From Siphonodentalium dalli (taxonomy: Eukaryota; Mollusca; Scaphopoda; Gadilida; Siphonodentaliidae): DNA of 64,000 nt. The first letter of the stretch is position 1. Every line of letters starts with the position of its first letter. Where the stretch lies: assembly GCA_032622095.1 (NCBI GenBank), contig CP136063.1, positions 85,783,980 through 85,847,979 of the forward strand, written 5' to 3'. Shown piece by piece: positions 10,290-22,951 of the stretch. The notes under the pieces were generated by a model. It was not told the DNA's origin. It searched no databases and worked only from the letters and a program-made list of their open reading frames with translations. A program made the position numbers and the translations under genes.

Positions 10290-11326
10290 TGAGATGTTTT
10301 GATGATCAGATATCGACTTTCAAAAGAACATGTTTTCAATTTTTGTCAGGTGAGGAAAAATTCCAATGATAAAGATGAGCGTCATTACGCTTTCATTGCA
10401 CAACAGTGGTAAATATTAAAGAATGGTCATAAATAGAAGCTATTTTACTCGCTTTCGATGTATTACATACAAATGGCTTTTGGCGATATTCGAGATTCTT
10501 GTGTGATACAAATTATGGTGATGGCTAAGCGGAAAATTGGAATTCTGACCAATTTAGTGTCAAATCTGACAGGCCGTCTTTAACCATATTATGCTATAAG
10601 AGTGGAAATATTTTACTCTCAGGACAATATTTATGTTGCTATTTGATATGATGTATAAAGGGGGGGGGTGTCACACACACCCCCCCCCATTCTGATGTGT
10701 AGGATTTGGGCCAGTTTTAAGTGGAAGTTGCCTAAATCATGTAGTCTCGAGCTGGGACCTTTACCTACTGTGAAATACAATTATAAAGGAAAAGATATTA
10801 ACTGATAAATATATTACCCACGTTATTATTTCGATGTTATGAGGTTCCCAGTCATTACTTCAAAACGTTCCCGGGTTTTGAACAGGTGAAATATGATTTA
10901 TACTGGGGTAGCCAGAGTAGAGATTTATGACATGATCTACCTGTTCCGGAGCTCATGACAGCATGTCCCCAATCTGCCAATCAATTCTCTTATAAATGAT
11001 CACCTGTCTCAGTCAGCTCTGCCCATTCAATGTCCTTTATCTTTACACTTTTCCAAACATCCTTTTACAACCAATATTGATTTTTAAGCCGATGCTGTTA
11101 TATATACACTATTGTTGTTTCAATGTGATAAGATTTCATTGAAATAGCTTAATGCCCAGTGTGGTATCTCTTTCTGGTACCTGGGTTAGTGTTAATTTAT
11201 AAACATACATTTACTCAATTCAACAGCAATTAGTACTTTATATAGTTTTCATTCCCTCTGGCAAATAAACTGATAAAAGGTAAGTATTTACTAACATGTA
11301 CTAGACTACTGATTGCTCATTTTTGT

Positions 11327-11594
11327 TTAACCCTTTCATAAATGGAGCTGCACTGGTGAGGCATTAAAAATCCTGTGCCAGTGCATTCCCTTATATATAC
11401 GAGTTTCCCATTGGAAGCCTCGCATATATAAGAGAATGCACTGGCTTCCAAGGTCAAGGTAAATATTGTTAGGCCAATGCATTCTCTTATATATGCAAGG
11501 CTCCCTATGGGAGACTCGTGTATATATAAGAGAATGCACTGGCACAGGGTTTTTTTGCAAAAAATTCATGAAGCTACAGTCATGGAAGGGTTAA
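11327..11594. mobile_element. piggyBac-type MITE, GGAGCTGC subfamily
   Basis: TTAACCCTTTCATAA at the left and GTCATGGAAGGGTTAA at the right, with the two usual palindromes. Its right TTAA is shared with the start of another element (TTAACCCTTCGATACC) at 11591. Confidence 0.7.
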
Positions 11595-11764
11595 CCCTTC
11601 GATACCTGAATGAATTCTCCCATTCAGTTCTAACATTATATAATGGAATAGTCTATTCTTTATCTACGGAAATGTGTTGATAATACAATATAAGATAGTG
11701 TATAATGCAAGTATTGATTCCGATTCATTCATTTGTAGAGATATTCAGATAATCTATTATATAT

Positions 11765-12020
11765 TCTGGAACTTCTGTCTGTCTGTTTGTGTGTATGTGT
11801 GTGTTATAGACTCAAAACTGCTTGACCGATCTGACTCAAATTTGTTATGTTGGCCACTTTGATCCCAGGAACAATATGAGCAGGTCCAATTTCACGTGTG
11901 ACTGTGTCCTTGACCTTGACCTCGCTCATATACACTCATATAGGCATGTTTTCTGCCCAGACGGAGGCGATCATAAAGAAATCCTTAAAAAGCCCGGACG
12001 AAGTCAGGCACATCAGCTAG
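11765..12020 (+). mobile_element. Helitron-like 3' end candidate
   Basis: Non-coding repeat with CTGACTCAAATTTGTTATG text that ends in a small hairpin (GCC...GGC) and ATCAGCTAG followed by T, resembling the CTRR/T end of Helitrons. The left end is not defined. Confidence 0.35.
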
Positions 12021-12030
12021 TTATATACAG

Positions 12031-12287
12031 GCCTTGAAATAGTGTGTCTGTCATTTGCAGAATGAGGTCCCCAGAGGGTGAATTTAGTGATGCTATCCTG
12101 CACAGCGTGTTAGCATCACTAAATTCACCCTCTGGGAACCTCATTCTGCTAAGGCCTAAGCAGAATGAGGTCCCCAGAGGGTGAATTTGGTGATGCTAGC
12201 CCGCTATCCGCTATGCAGGGTAGCATCACTAAATTCACTCTCTGGGGACCTCATTCTGCAAATGACAGACACACTATTTCAAGGCTT
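12031..12287. mobile_element. Foldback element family A, short copy
   Basis: Inverted ends GCCTTGAAATAGTGTGTCTG. Two palindromic arms are joined directly, without the 250-bp middle of longer copies. Confidence 0.65.
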
Positions 12288-12468
12288 GGTTATATATAAA
12301 TTCAACAAAAAGCCTGAACCAAGAAGCTAACCATCACCGAGTATTCAGTTGTCAAAAGGTTAAAGATGCATTCATGGTTTCAAACCTCCAGTTACAACAA
12401 CAACATAACAAATCTCATTCTACATCGTTTTCTGGTTTGTTCTGTTGAAAAAAAAATGTTGAAAACTA

Positions 12469-12671
12469 CAGTAATGCTCTAAGTAATCTACTTCTTAACC
12501 ACTGCAGAATTATGGGTAACTTTTCAGGATTTAGTCGGAAATATGGCTTGTTGCCATTCAATGGAAAGCTCTCCCCGAGAGCCCTCCGATGAATGGCAAC
12601 AAGCCATATTTCCGACTAAATCCTGAAATTCTGCTGTGGTTAAGAAGTCGATTACTTAGAGCATACTGTAA
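12469..12671. mobile_element. Foldback element family C
   Basis: About 200-bp palindrome with ATTATGGGTAACTTTTCAGG and GGAAATATGGCTTGTTGCC arms; the right arm lacks a few bases after CTGAAA. Confidence 0.6.
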
Positions 12672-13519
12672 ATGACAAATAAACCAAATCTATAAATCCA
12701 AAGAATATCCTATTTGTTGGAAGTATCTATAGTCTAAAATTAATATTGTTTTTAGTTACTTTTTCCTTGCTGTTCAGTTCCTATATCCCCTAATTTGCAG
12801 AAGATAAATTGCATAATCAAGGTGACTAATGGGCGAACATCACAAACTTCAAATGGGGAACTTCAATCTGATCCTAGGTCTCCCATAGCAGTTGACGCCT
12901 AAGTAGAATGAGGTCCCCATAGGGTGAATTTGGAACCTTCAAATTTCCAAACTTCAAAATGTTCCCAGGTTTGGAATTTGATTTATATGGTGATGCTACT
13001 TTTGTTCATGAATTTTTGTCAAATTGTCATCTTCTTTTACAGTTAACCTGACATCAATGTATACTCGCCCTCCAAGTTCTAAAAATGGGGGTGGGCCTAT
13101 ATACAAGAACCAGCCCATAATCATTTTTGGAGCAAATAAGGACTGGGCTTATCCTCAGGGATGGGCTTACTGACGGATGTTTTGAGTAACTGAATATGCC
13201 CCTCCACTAAATAGGAGACCTTCTGTAATTGTATTATCTGTTATCTGCTTATTTTTCCTGAAAAAAAATATATAAGTTTGAGTCGAGAGACATCAGCTCT
13301 GTCACTAGGAATTAAATTTTCCCCAAATGTTTTCCACCAACTGGGACAGAAAATCTGGCTGATTTTATAACATTATACTGTTCAACTGTGTCAGATGTTT
13401 GTATATATGTTTTTCAATTGAAACTATATTTTTCAAAACATTTTAAAGTGAAATATAAGGGAATGATAATGCAAATGCGTCTTCAAGAAAAGTTTCATAG
13501 AAATTTTGTTGTTGTTGGA

Positions 13520-14010
13520 AATGATCCCGGGAAGAGATAGAGCTTCATTATATGTAAAGGCCCACTTAATTATCGAACCCACAGATAATTTTATTTACAA
13601 TATATGCCATGTTATATTCCATTTGAAACAGGAAGCTCCAAAACATTGTATTATCAACTTATTCAGTGTAATAGACAGTGAACATGTTGTTTTTGTTGAA
13701 ATACCAACTTGTGTTCTGTGCTAAAGTTTTATTATTATTTTATTCCCTTCCATTGGAATATACATTTTTAGTTTGAATTCTGTTGCATTCTGGGTGCCAT
13801 AACGGGGAAATCTTTCTATGATTTCAGCTGTTTTTTTATTTCTCTTTGGGCATCTTCTTAGACAGACGTTTCAAATGGTGATGAATTATAGTATTTTAGT
13901 CATATTTTATGGCATAGATTGTTACTAAAACCGTATATCAAGGCAATATAGAAAAAATAATCGGTGACTTGAAAATTAAGTGGGTCTTTAAAGAAAAGAA
14001 AGATCTACTA
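13520..14010. mobile_element. Inverted-repeat element related to the ends of the 5.3-7.9 kb block
   Basis: Left GGCCCACTTAATTATCGAA and right TTGAAAATTAAGTGGGTC form inverted arms of more than 100 bp. Non-coding. Confidence 0.5.
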
Positions 14011-15046
14011 GACATAAGTTTGTTTTGGGGTACTAAACTACAGGTTAGCATAATTGTGTTTTTATTCCACAGACAACTGAAATTCATGTGAAGCAGATTA
14101 GATGTATTCAACGGAATCCCAACCATTGAATACACATTGTTGTACATGTATACCACCAGTGGAATACAACTTATACAAGCTGGGACTACTTTGGGTTAAT
14201 ATAACGTCAATGATCCGCTTCGTTTGATGCACAGCTAACTCTCATGTTTTCATCAAACTTATATCACAATTAAGGTAGTTATAGGCCTACATGTAGTATC
14301 AATAGTAGTCACAGTCATGGATTAAACTTATCCGACACAAGGGTGTGGAATTAATACAGAACAAAACTTGCATCATAATCTAGAATTTTTTTTCCAACTC
14401 GGTGCAGATAACCCAGAAACATTTCACTCAAGCTCCGCTTTCGTGAAATATATCCTTGTGCCATCCACAACTCACTCGATAAAAGATTCTCATTTGTCAT
14501 AAGATTGTTGTTGTATGGTTCAATGAACTTGATAATAGTTGGCTTAATGTTGACAGATAGAAGTCTATTTTGTTATCTCCCGACTTTTATTTGCCATTGT
14601 GGCCAGCTGGAAAAGTCTTTAAAATTAAGTCTCTTAAACATACTATCTTACAAAGATGAAATTGTCATGAGAATGGCAATTTTGACTTGTGTCTCATGAT
14701 TTATTGGTAAGATTTGCCCAAACACATCAGACTGATGTCAAGAATAGGTGTCTGGACCTTCTGACTGGCTAATATATCCTGGGATCCCTGGAACCCGTGT
14801 GGGATATTCAGACAAAAAAGTTACAAAATCTCTTGAGGCGAGAGCTTTGAATCCACGTTTATTCCCAGTGTTTTTACAAATAAATTTACACATGCATTTG
14901 TGCTGTGGAACTTAAATGCAGGATGTTGGTTGGTTGAATCACGTCATGTGACGTAGCGAACAGGTCTAAACCTGTTACAATATTCTATGAAAACAACTTG
15001 CAAAGCGATACCAGAATATTGTTGAAAATTTAATCTAAATGCGCTT
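14010..15046. other. Gene-free intergenic stretch
   Basis: No supported gene, RNA or repeat boundary was seen. Confidence 0.45.
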
Positions 15047-15314
15047 TTAACCCTTTCATGATGGGAGCTGCGCTGGTGCGGCATTAATGATTATGTGCCA
15101 GTGCATTATCTTATATATGAGAGTATCCCATAGGGAGCCTCGCATATGTAAGAGAATGCACTGGCTTACAAGGTCAAAGTAAATATTGTTAGGCCAATGT
15201 ATCCTATTATATAATGTGAGGGCCCAAAGGAAGACTCGCATATGTTATATAAGAGAATGCATTGGCACAGTGTTTTCTCAAAATTTCAGGAAGCTCCAGG
15301 TATGGAAGGGTTAA
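15047..15314. mobile_element. piggyBac-type MITE, GGAGCTGC subfamily
   Basis: TTAACCCTTTCATGATGGGA to GGTATGGAAGGGTTAA with two partly decayed palindromes. Confidence 0.65.
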
Positions 15315-15338
15315 TCTGCAAGTTGAGTGCAAATATAA

Positions 15339-18300
15339 TGAAAGTGTCAATGACACTGTAGCTCAACTTAGGTAGGGGAATAATTTAATGGTTTACAGTA
15401 AATGGAGAAATAGGAAAGATGCTGATTGAAATGTCTTACCTGTGCCAAAGGATTTAGTCTACATGTCATTATTAACATCCATGACAAATTTTATGAAGAT
15501 CAGACCAAAGCTACAACCTGTAGCCTACTCCAAAGGATTTAGTCATGCAAAGAGTAAAATCCAAGATGGTTGCTGGCGGCCATGTTTTTTGGCCGAATGA
15601 CCCCAAAATGACTCGTTCCCATCTACATGTCATTATTAACATTCATGACAAATTTTATGATGATCAGACTAAAAGTACGACCTGAAGCCCGTGCTAAAGG
15701 ATTTAGTCATACAAAGAGTAAAATCCAAGATGGCTGCTGGTGGCCATTTGTTTTGGCCGAACGACCCCAAAATCACTCGTTCTCATCCACATGTCAATAT
15801 TAACATCCATGACAAATTTTATGATTATCAGACTAAGGGTACGAACTGTAGCCCGTGCTAAAGGATTTAGTCATACAAAGAGTAAAATCCAAGATGGCTG
15901 CTGGCGGCCATGTTTTTTGGCTGAATGACCCCAAAATGACTCGTTCCCATCTACATGTCATTATTAACACTCATGACAAGTTTTATGACGATCAGACTAA
16001 AGGTACGACCTGAAGCCCGTGCTAAAGTATTTAGTCATACAAAGAGTAAAATCCAAGATGGCTGCTGGTGGCCATTTGTTTTGGCCGAACGACCCCAAAA
16101 TCACTCGTTCTCATCCACATGTCAATATTAACATCCATGACAAATTTCATGATGATCAGACTAACAGTAAGACCTGTAGCCTGTGCTAATGGATTGAATT
16201 TTGAAATCAAAGATGGCCGCTGGCGACAATGTTTTTCGGCCGAATGACCCCAAAATGATTCGTTCCCATCCACATGCCATTGTTAACATCCATGACACAT
16301 TTTATGATAATCAGACTAAAGGTACGAACTTTAGCCCGTGCTAAAGGATTTAGTCATAGAAAGAGTAAAATCCAAGATCGCTGCTGGCGGCCTTTTTTTT
16401 TGGCCGAATGACCCCAAAATGACCCGTTCCCATCTACATGTCATTATTAACTTTCATGACAAATTTTATGATGATCAGACTAAAGGTACGACCTGAAGCC
16501 TGTGCTAAAGGATGTAGTCATACAAAGAGTAAAATCCAAGATGGCTGCTGGCGGCCATGTTTTTCAGCTGAATAACCCCAAAATTACTCGTTCCCATCTA
16601 CATGTCATTGTTAACATTTGAATACAAATTTTATGATGATAAGACTAAAGGTACGACCTGAAGCCCGTGCTAAAGGATTTAGTCATACAAAGAGTAAAAT
16701 CCAAGATGGCTGCTGGCGGCCATGTTTTTTGGCCGAATGACCCCAAAATGACTCGTTCCCATCTACATGTCAATATTAACATCCATGACAAATTTCATGA
16801 TGATCAGACGAACAGTATGACCTGTGGCCCATGCTAATGAATTAAATTTTGAAATCAAAGATGGCTGCTGGCGGCCATGTTTTTTGGCCGATTGACCCCA
16901 AAATGACTCGTTCCCATCTACATGCCATTGTTAACATCCATGAGAAATTTTATGATGATAATACTAAAGGTACGAACTGTAGCCCGTGCTAAACGATTTA
17001 GTCATACAAAGAGTAAAATCCAAGATGGCTGCTGGCAGCCATGTTTTTTGGCCGAATGACCCCAAAATGACTCGTTCCCATCTACATGTCATTATTAACA
17101 TTCATGACAAATTTTATGATGATCAGACTAAAAGTACGACCTGAAGCCCGTGCTAAAGGATTTAGTCATACAAAGAGTAAAATTCAAGATGGCTGCTGGC
17201 GGCCATGTTTTTTGGCCGAATGACCCCAAAATGACTCGTTCCCATCTACATGTCATTGTTAACATTCATGACAGATTTTATGATGATCCGACTAAAGGTA
17301 CGACCTGTAGCCTGTGCTAAAGAATTTAGTCATACAAAGAGTAAAATCCAAGATGGCTTCTGGCGGCCATGTTTTTTGCCCGAATGACCCCAAAATGACT
17401 CGTTCCCATCTACATGTCAATATTAATATCCATGACAAATTTCATGATGATAAGACGAACAGTACGACCTGTGGCCAGTGCTGATGAATTAAATTTTGAA
17501 ATCAAAGATGGCTGCTGGCGGCCATGTTTTTTGTCGGAATGACCCCAAAATGACTCGTTCCCATCTACATGCCATTGTTAACATCCATGACAAATTTTAT
17601 GATTATCAGACTAAGGGTACGAACTGTAGCCCGTGCTAAAGGATTTAGTCATACAAAGAGTAAAATCCAAGATGGCTGCTGGCGGCCATGTTTTTTGGCT
17701 GAATGACCCCAAAATGACTCGTTCCCATCTACATGTCATTATTAACACTCATGACAAGTTTTATGACGATCAGACTAAAGGTACGACCTGGAGCCCGTGC
17801 TAAAGGATTTAGTCATACAAAGAGTAAAATCCAAGATGGCTGCTGGCGGCCATGTTTTTTGGCCGAATGACCCCAAAATGACTCGTTCCCATCTACATGT
17901 CAATATTAACATCCATGACAAATTTCATGATGATCCGACTAAAGGTACGACCTGTAGCCTGTGCTAAAGAATTTAGTCATACAAAGAGTAAAATCCAAGA
18001 TGGCTTCTGGCGGCCATGTTTTTTGCCCGAATGACCCCAAAATGACTCGTTCCCATCTACATGTCAATATTAATATCCATGAAAAATTTCATGATGATAA
18101 GACGAACAGTACGACCTGTGGCCAGTGCTGATGAATTAAATTTTGAAATCAAAGATGGCTGCTGGCGGCCATGTTTTTTGTCGGAATGACCCCAAAATGA
18201 CTCGTTCCCATCTACATGCCATTGTTAACATCCATGACAAATTTTATGATTATCAGACTAAGGGTACGAACTGTAGCCCGTGCTAAAGGATTTAGTCATA

Positions 18301-18871
18301 CAAAGAGTAAAATCCAAGATGGCTGCTGGCGGCCATGTTTTTTGGCTGAATGACCCCAAAATGACTCGTTCCCATCTACATGTCATTATTAACACTCATG
18401 ACAAGTTTTATGACGATCAGACTAAAGGTACGACCTGGAGCCCGTGCTAAAGGATTTAGTCATACAAAGAGTAAAATCCAAGATGGCTGCTGGCGGCCAT
18501 GTTTTTTGGCCGAATGACCCCAAAATGACTCGTTCCCATCTACATGTCATTGTTAACATTCTTGACAAATTTCATGACAATAAGACGAACAGTACGGCCT
18601 GTAGCCCGTGCTAATGGATTGAATTTTGAAATCCAAGATGGCCGATGGCAGCCATGTTTTTTTTCCGAATGACCCCAAAATGACTCGTTCCCATCTACAT
18701 GTCAATGTCAACATCCATGAAAAATTTCATAATAATCGGACCAAAGGTACGAACTGTAGCCCGTGCTAAAGGAAATTGTTGACGCATCACGCACACACAC
18801 ACGCACACACGGACGACGGATACCAAGCCATGGCAATAGCTCAAACTTTACAAAGTAAAGTTGAGCTAATA
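15339..18871 (+). mobile_element. Minisatellite-bearing element 1
   Basis: About 20 tandem units of roughly 160 bp (key text CCAAAATGACTCGTTCCCAT, AGTAAAATCCAAGATGGC). One end carries GAAAGTGTCAATGACACTG and GTAGCTCAACTT; the other has (CACA)n, GACGACGGATACC, CCATGGCAATAGC and a hairpin AGCTCAA...TTGAGCT. Units of two types alternate. The unit 17281-17927 is followed by a near-identical copy at 17928-18574 (647-bp higher-order repeat). Non-autonomous, non-coding. Confidence 0.7.
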
Positions 18872-19007
18872 AATGGATGTTAAGTTTGTTGTGTTCCATG
18901 GGGTATGAGTACAAGTTGGTCTAATATTTTATGTGGAACACAATCAAATCAACATTCATAATCCTTTCAGCAATTATGCCTTTGTGCTTCAGAGATTCTG
19001 CTACAGC

Positions 19008-19378
19008 CAAGCCTGAATTTAACGTGTCTGACATCTGCAGAATGAGGTCCCTTAGGGCTCATCTTCTAGGAAATAATTGTAGTCTTAAATTAACATTGTT
19101 TTTAGTTAGTTTTTCCCTTCTGGGAAGTTTCTATATTCCCTAATTTGCAGAAGATAAAATTCATAATTGAGGTGACTAAAGGATGAACATCACCAACTTC
19201 AACTGGGGAATTTCAATCTGATCCTAGGTCTCCCATAGCAGTTGAAGCCTAAGCAGAATGAGGTCCCCAGAGGGGTAAATTTGGTGATGCTAGCCTGCTA
19301 TGCGGGATAGCATCAGTAAATTCACCCTCTGGGTACATCATACCGCAAACATCAGATGCATTAAATTCAGGGATGGCT
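19008..19378. mobile_element. Foldback element family A, diverged copy
   Basis: Left AAGCCTGAATTTAACGTGTC, right CATCAGATGCATTAAATTCA with ATAGCATCAGTAAATTCACC arm. A related fragment lies at about 12720-12950. Confidence 0.55.
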
Positions 19379-21463
19379 GTAGCAATCCTATTCCTTGTGA
19401 TCCTGAATGGAAGCATGCAAGTAATCCTACTGTGATGTCATTTTCAGCTGATTTCCTCGATCTTTATTCGGGAATTTTGAGATTTTGTCATCTCTTTTTA
19501 TTACTTGGGAAAACACATGAATCTTAATTCTTTCCATTTTTTGCTGGGTGAAGCAGTAATATGATACTGTTAGTTTCTCAACAAGGGGAAACATGGGATA
19601 AGCTATGTTTAGATAGTTAGTGACAGATTAGTTAACTCAGGATCATTTCACAGCCTGTTTTCACATTGGAAAGTATTATCAGTGTCCCCTATGCAGAGAC
19701 ACGCCAAGAGAATTCAAATTACAATGTGTGATTTCTATCATATGAAATTGGCTGAATGAATTAAGAAAACATTGTCTTCTACTGAATTTGAGAAAAACTT
19801 TTCCCGATCGGGACTCAAGGGGGTGGGGGGAGAGATAAAGCTGAATTGAAAGATTGTCCACTTTCGCTTTAATTGGGTGTTGTGTAAATAAGTAAAGTGA
19901 GGACAAAGAAAAATATATTTCATATACATCAAACAATTCAATTCCTGTCAATGAAAAAATCAACAATACATGAGCCAAATTTCAGTGGATGTATATAAAA
20001 TAGCAAATTTAATTCATAAAAAGTTTTTCTATGGCACTTTAAATTTGTTTAAAATATAATATACAAACACAGAATATAAATAAAACAATTCAACAATGAA
20101 ACTCACATTTTAACAAACTCAGCAGGACATTACTGCTGATAACAACTTCGTAAAATTGTACATAGTATCAGAAATTCATGCAGTCTCACAAAATCAAAAC
20201 AGATCTAAACAATTCCAACTCAAACCTAAGTGAATTTATTTGATAATCTGATAGTTCTTAATATCATTTTGTTCATCATTATTATTATAACATAGAGTGG
20301 CTTACTGGGGTCATTGTTATCTATGCACATTGGTGTAAATTAACACTCTCTACATTTTTCCTCCCATTTCCATATGCCCATGGCTAGTTAAACCAAAGTA
20401 AAACACCAAATTAAAGGAACTCAATGCACTCACAGTGGGTAATAATAATAATCAAACCATTTATAACACGCATTCTACAGGTACCCCGTTCCAATGCATG
20501 GGACAATTATTACCCTAATGAGCCTGAACACTCTGTAACCATCTACTGCTCCCCGGGGACAGAGGGAGGTGACCAGCATACTGACAATATCATTCACTGC
20601 TCATGATCAGGCAACCTTTTCAATGCATGGGTTGTGTGAAACAGACACAGTAGAGAGACCTTGCTCAAGGGTCACAACTTGGCACGAAATATGAACAGCA
20701 TACAATCTGACAATTGCACGTCTATCAACTCCACCAAGCCACTACTCTATGAAACTCACATTAGACCATACCGTTATTAAGCGAATGAGATATGAATTAA
20801 TTGAATTGGTGGGCTGCGAACTCATCTCGCTGTGTGTTGACAGTGAAGGCAAGTCTGATGTAGTAACCACTGGATCACGGAGCTTCATAAAATGTGCAAA
20901 TGTTCACATGTAATTGTGCAAAAAATATAAAAGTCTGTAAAAACATCACCACCAAGAAGTTTATGGAGAAAAAGAATAACTTTGTTCTTATATTCATTAT
21001 TGATAGCTCTCCAATAACAAAATTTTGTGTATAAACAAAACTGTTACAGTGATTTGTCAACAAACATCACTAAATGTGTCGTAAGTTACATTATTTAAGT
21101 GTGGATATGATTATCAGAATATTTTTCAATGCTTTGACTTTTCCAAAGTTTACCGTCAAGTTTTTATTAAACTTTGGTATCTTATTGGATTATTTGAACT
21201 TTTATTTGGTAATTCAACTGTAACAGTAATGTTTTCATAACAATAGTTTTGACGAACTTGCAGATAGTTGTTTTAGACTTTATGCTATTTCTCATGAACC
21301 CACTTCGAATGCTTTGAGTCCATTTAAAAGCAACTTTTAATCTTCAGGCATCAGATATGACAGTAATTTCTCACTCCAGTTTCATTCAGGCTGTCAAAAT
21401 AGGTTGATAAATACACAACATTTTAATTATCAGACCTTACATACACTGAAAAGACTTGCCAAA
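19379..21463. other. Gene-free intergenic stretch
   Basis: No coding pattern or defined repeat was recognised. Open frames here (for example 19679-19978) have no domain and no family likeness. Confidence 0.45.
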
Positions 21464-21911
21464 CAAGCCTGAGTTTAGTGTGCCTGTCATTTGCAGAATG
21501 AGGTCCCCAGAGGTTGAATTTAGTGATGCTATCCCACAAAGTGGGCTAGCATAACCAAATTCACCCTCTGGGGACCTCATTCTGCATGGCCTCATCTGCT
21601 ATGGGAGACATAGACTCAGATTGAATTTCCCTAATGGTGAATATTGTGATGTACGCCCATTGGGAACCTCGATTATGTAATGTGTCGTCTGCCAATTTGG
21701 GGATATAGAGAAACTAAACCGAAAAAGAAATAGAATCTATGTGAAAAAGTTTCTATAGAAATTGAAACTTTCCAGAGAAGATGAGGCCCAAGCAGAATGA
21801 GGTCCCCAAAGGGTGAATTTAGCTATGCTAGCCCGCTATGCGGGATAGCATCACTAAATTCACCCTCTGGGGACCTCATTCTGCAAATTACCGGCAAACT
21901 AACCTCAGGCC
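21464..21911. mobile_element. Foldback element family A, full-length copy
   Basis: Ends AAGCCTGAGTTTAGTGTGCC and AAACTAACCTCAGGCCT, two palindromic arms and the usual 250-bp middle with ATGTGTCGTCTGCCAATTTG. Confidence 0.7.
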
Positions 21912-22152
21912 TGTTGCCGAAGTCATTGATATTTATTAGCTGTTTTCACTTTTCTACCCATGAGTGATTAAAACACTCTTTATTTTTCCCATATGAGGAA
22001 ATATTAACACAGAATGATGTTTATTATTCCACTGAACACCAAAAAAAGGGGACCCTTCCTTTCTCTCTGAAGGTATAAATTATTGACTTTGGTGAGCCTT
22101 TCTGAGATATATACAGGCATGTAAAAATATATCTTCTATTTATTGAACTATT

Positions 22153-22414
22153 TTAACTCTTTCATGATGGGAGCTAAGCTGGTGCAGCATTAAAGATCCT
22201 GTGCCAGTGCATTCTCTTATATATGTGAGTCTCCCATAGGGAGTCTTGTATATATAAGAGAATGCACTGGCTTAGAAGGTCAAGGTAAATATTATTAGGC
22301 CAAAGCATTCTCTTATATATGTGAGGTGCCTATGGGCGACTTGCATATATATGAGAATGCATTGGCACATGGTTTTCGCAAAATTTCAGGAAGCTCCGGT
22401 CATGGAAGGGTTAA
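22153..22414. mobile_element. piggyBac-type MITE, GGAGCTGC subfamily
   Basis: TTAACTCTTTCATGATGGGA to GTCATGGAAGGGTTAA with two CTCTTATATATG palindromes. Confidence 0.68.
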
Positions 22415-22681
22415 TAACCATAACAATAAATTACTAGCTTTAATCTAAAACCTAAATGAAGAGCATTTCACTCTTTTTTCCATTGCTTTCGACTTTCCAA
22501 GGCCTTTATTGTTTTAAGCAATATATGTAAATAACGCATAGCTATATTGCCGTTGATAAAGGCCACATGTGGGACCAAAAGCTATGGAAAAAGAGTGTAT
22601 TTGCTATTCATTATTTGTCTACACGACATCCCTTACCAAGCACATGATTCTTCTTCATGATTAATCTTAAACCTAGTCCTG

Positions 22682-22941
22682 TTAATCCATCCATGACTGG
22701 AGCTTTCCAAAATTTTGGAAAACCCTGTGCCAATGCATTCTCTTATATATAGGAGTCCACAATAAGGAGCTTCACATATATAAGAGAATACATTGGCCTA
22801 ACAATATTTACCATTACCTCATAAGCCAGTGTATTCACTTTATATGCGAGGCTCCCTATGGAAGACTCGCATATATAAGAGAATGAACTGGCACAGATAT
22901 TTAATGCTGCACCAGCACAACTCCCGTCATGAAAGGGTTAA
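22682..22941. mobile_element. piggyBac-type MITE directly after the main gene stop codon
   Basis: TTAATCCATCCATGACTGGA to CGTCATGAAAGGGTTAA. In transcript direction it starts 10 nt after the TGA, so it forms most of the early 3' UTR. Confidence 0.68.
22900..22905 (-). promoter_or_regulatory. Candidate poly(A) signal (ATTAAA) inside a transposon in the 3' UTR
   Basis: ATTAAA on the minus strand about 50 nt after the stop codon, within the TTAA-type foldback element 22682-22941. A second candidate, AATAAA, is at 22505-22510. Neither is proven. Confidence 0.25.
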
Positions 22942-22951
22942 GCAGAACAAA

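Noticed and set aside
10655-10690. G-run, TGTCACACACAC and C-run hairpin as a regulatory stem
   Set aside because: Low-complexity sequence without supporting context.
15740-18914. Open frames in the minisatellite element
   Set aside because: They repeat with the 160-bp units, include stops in most units and exist on both strands.
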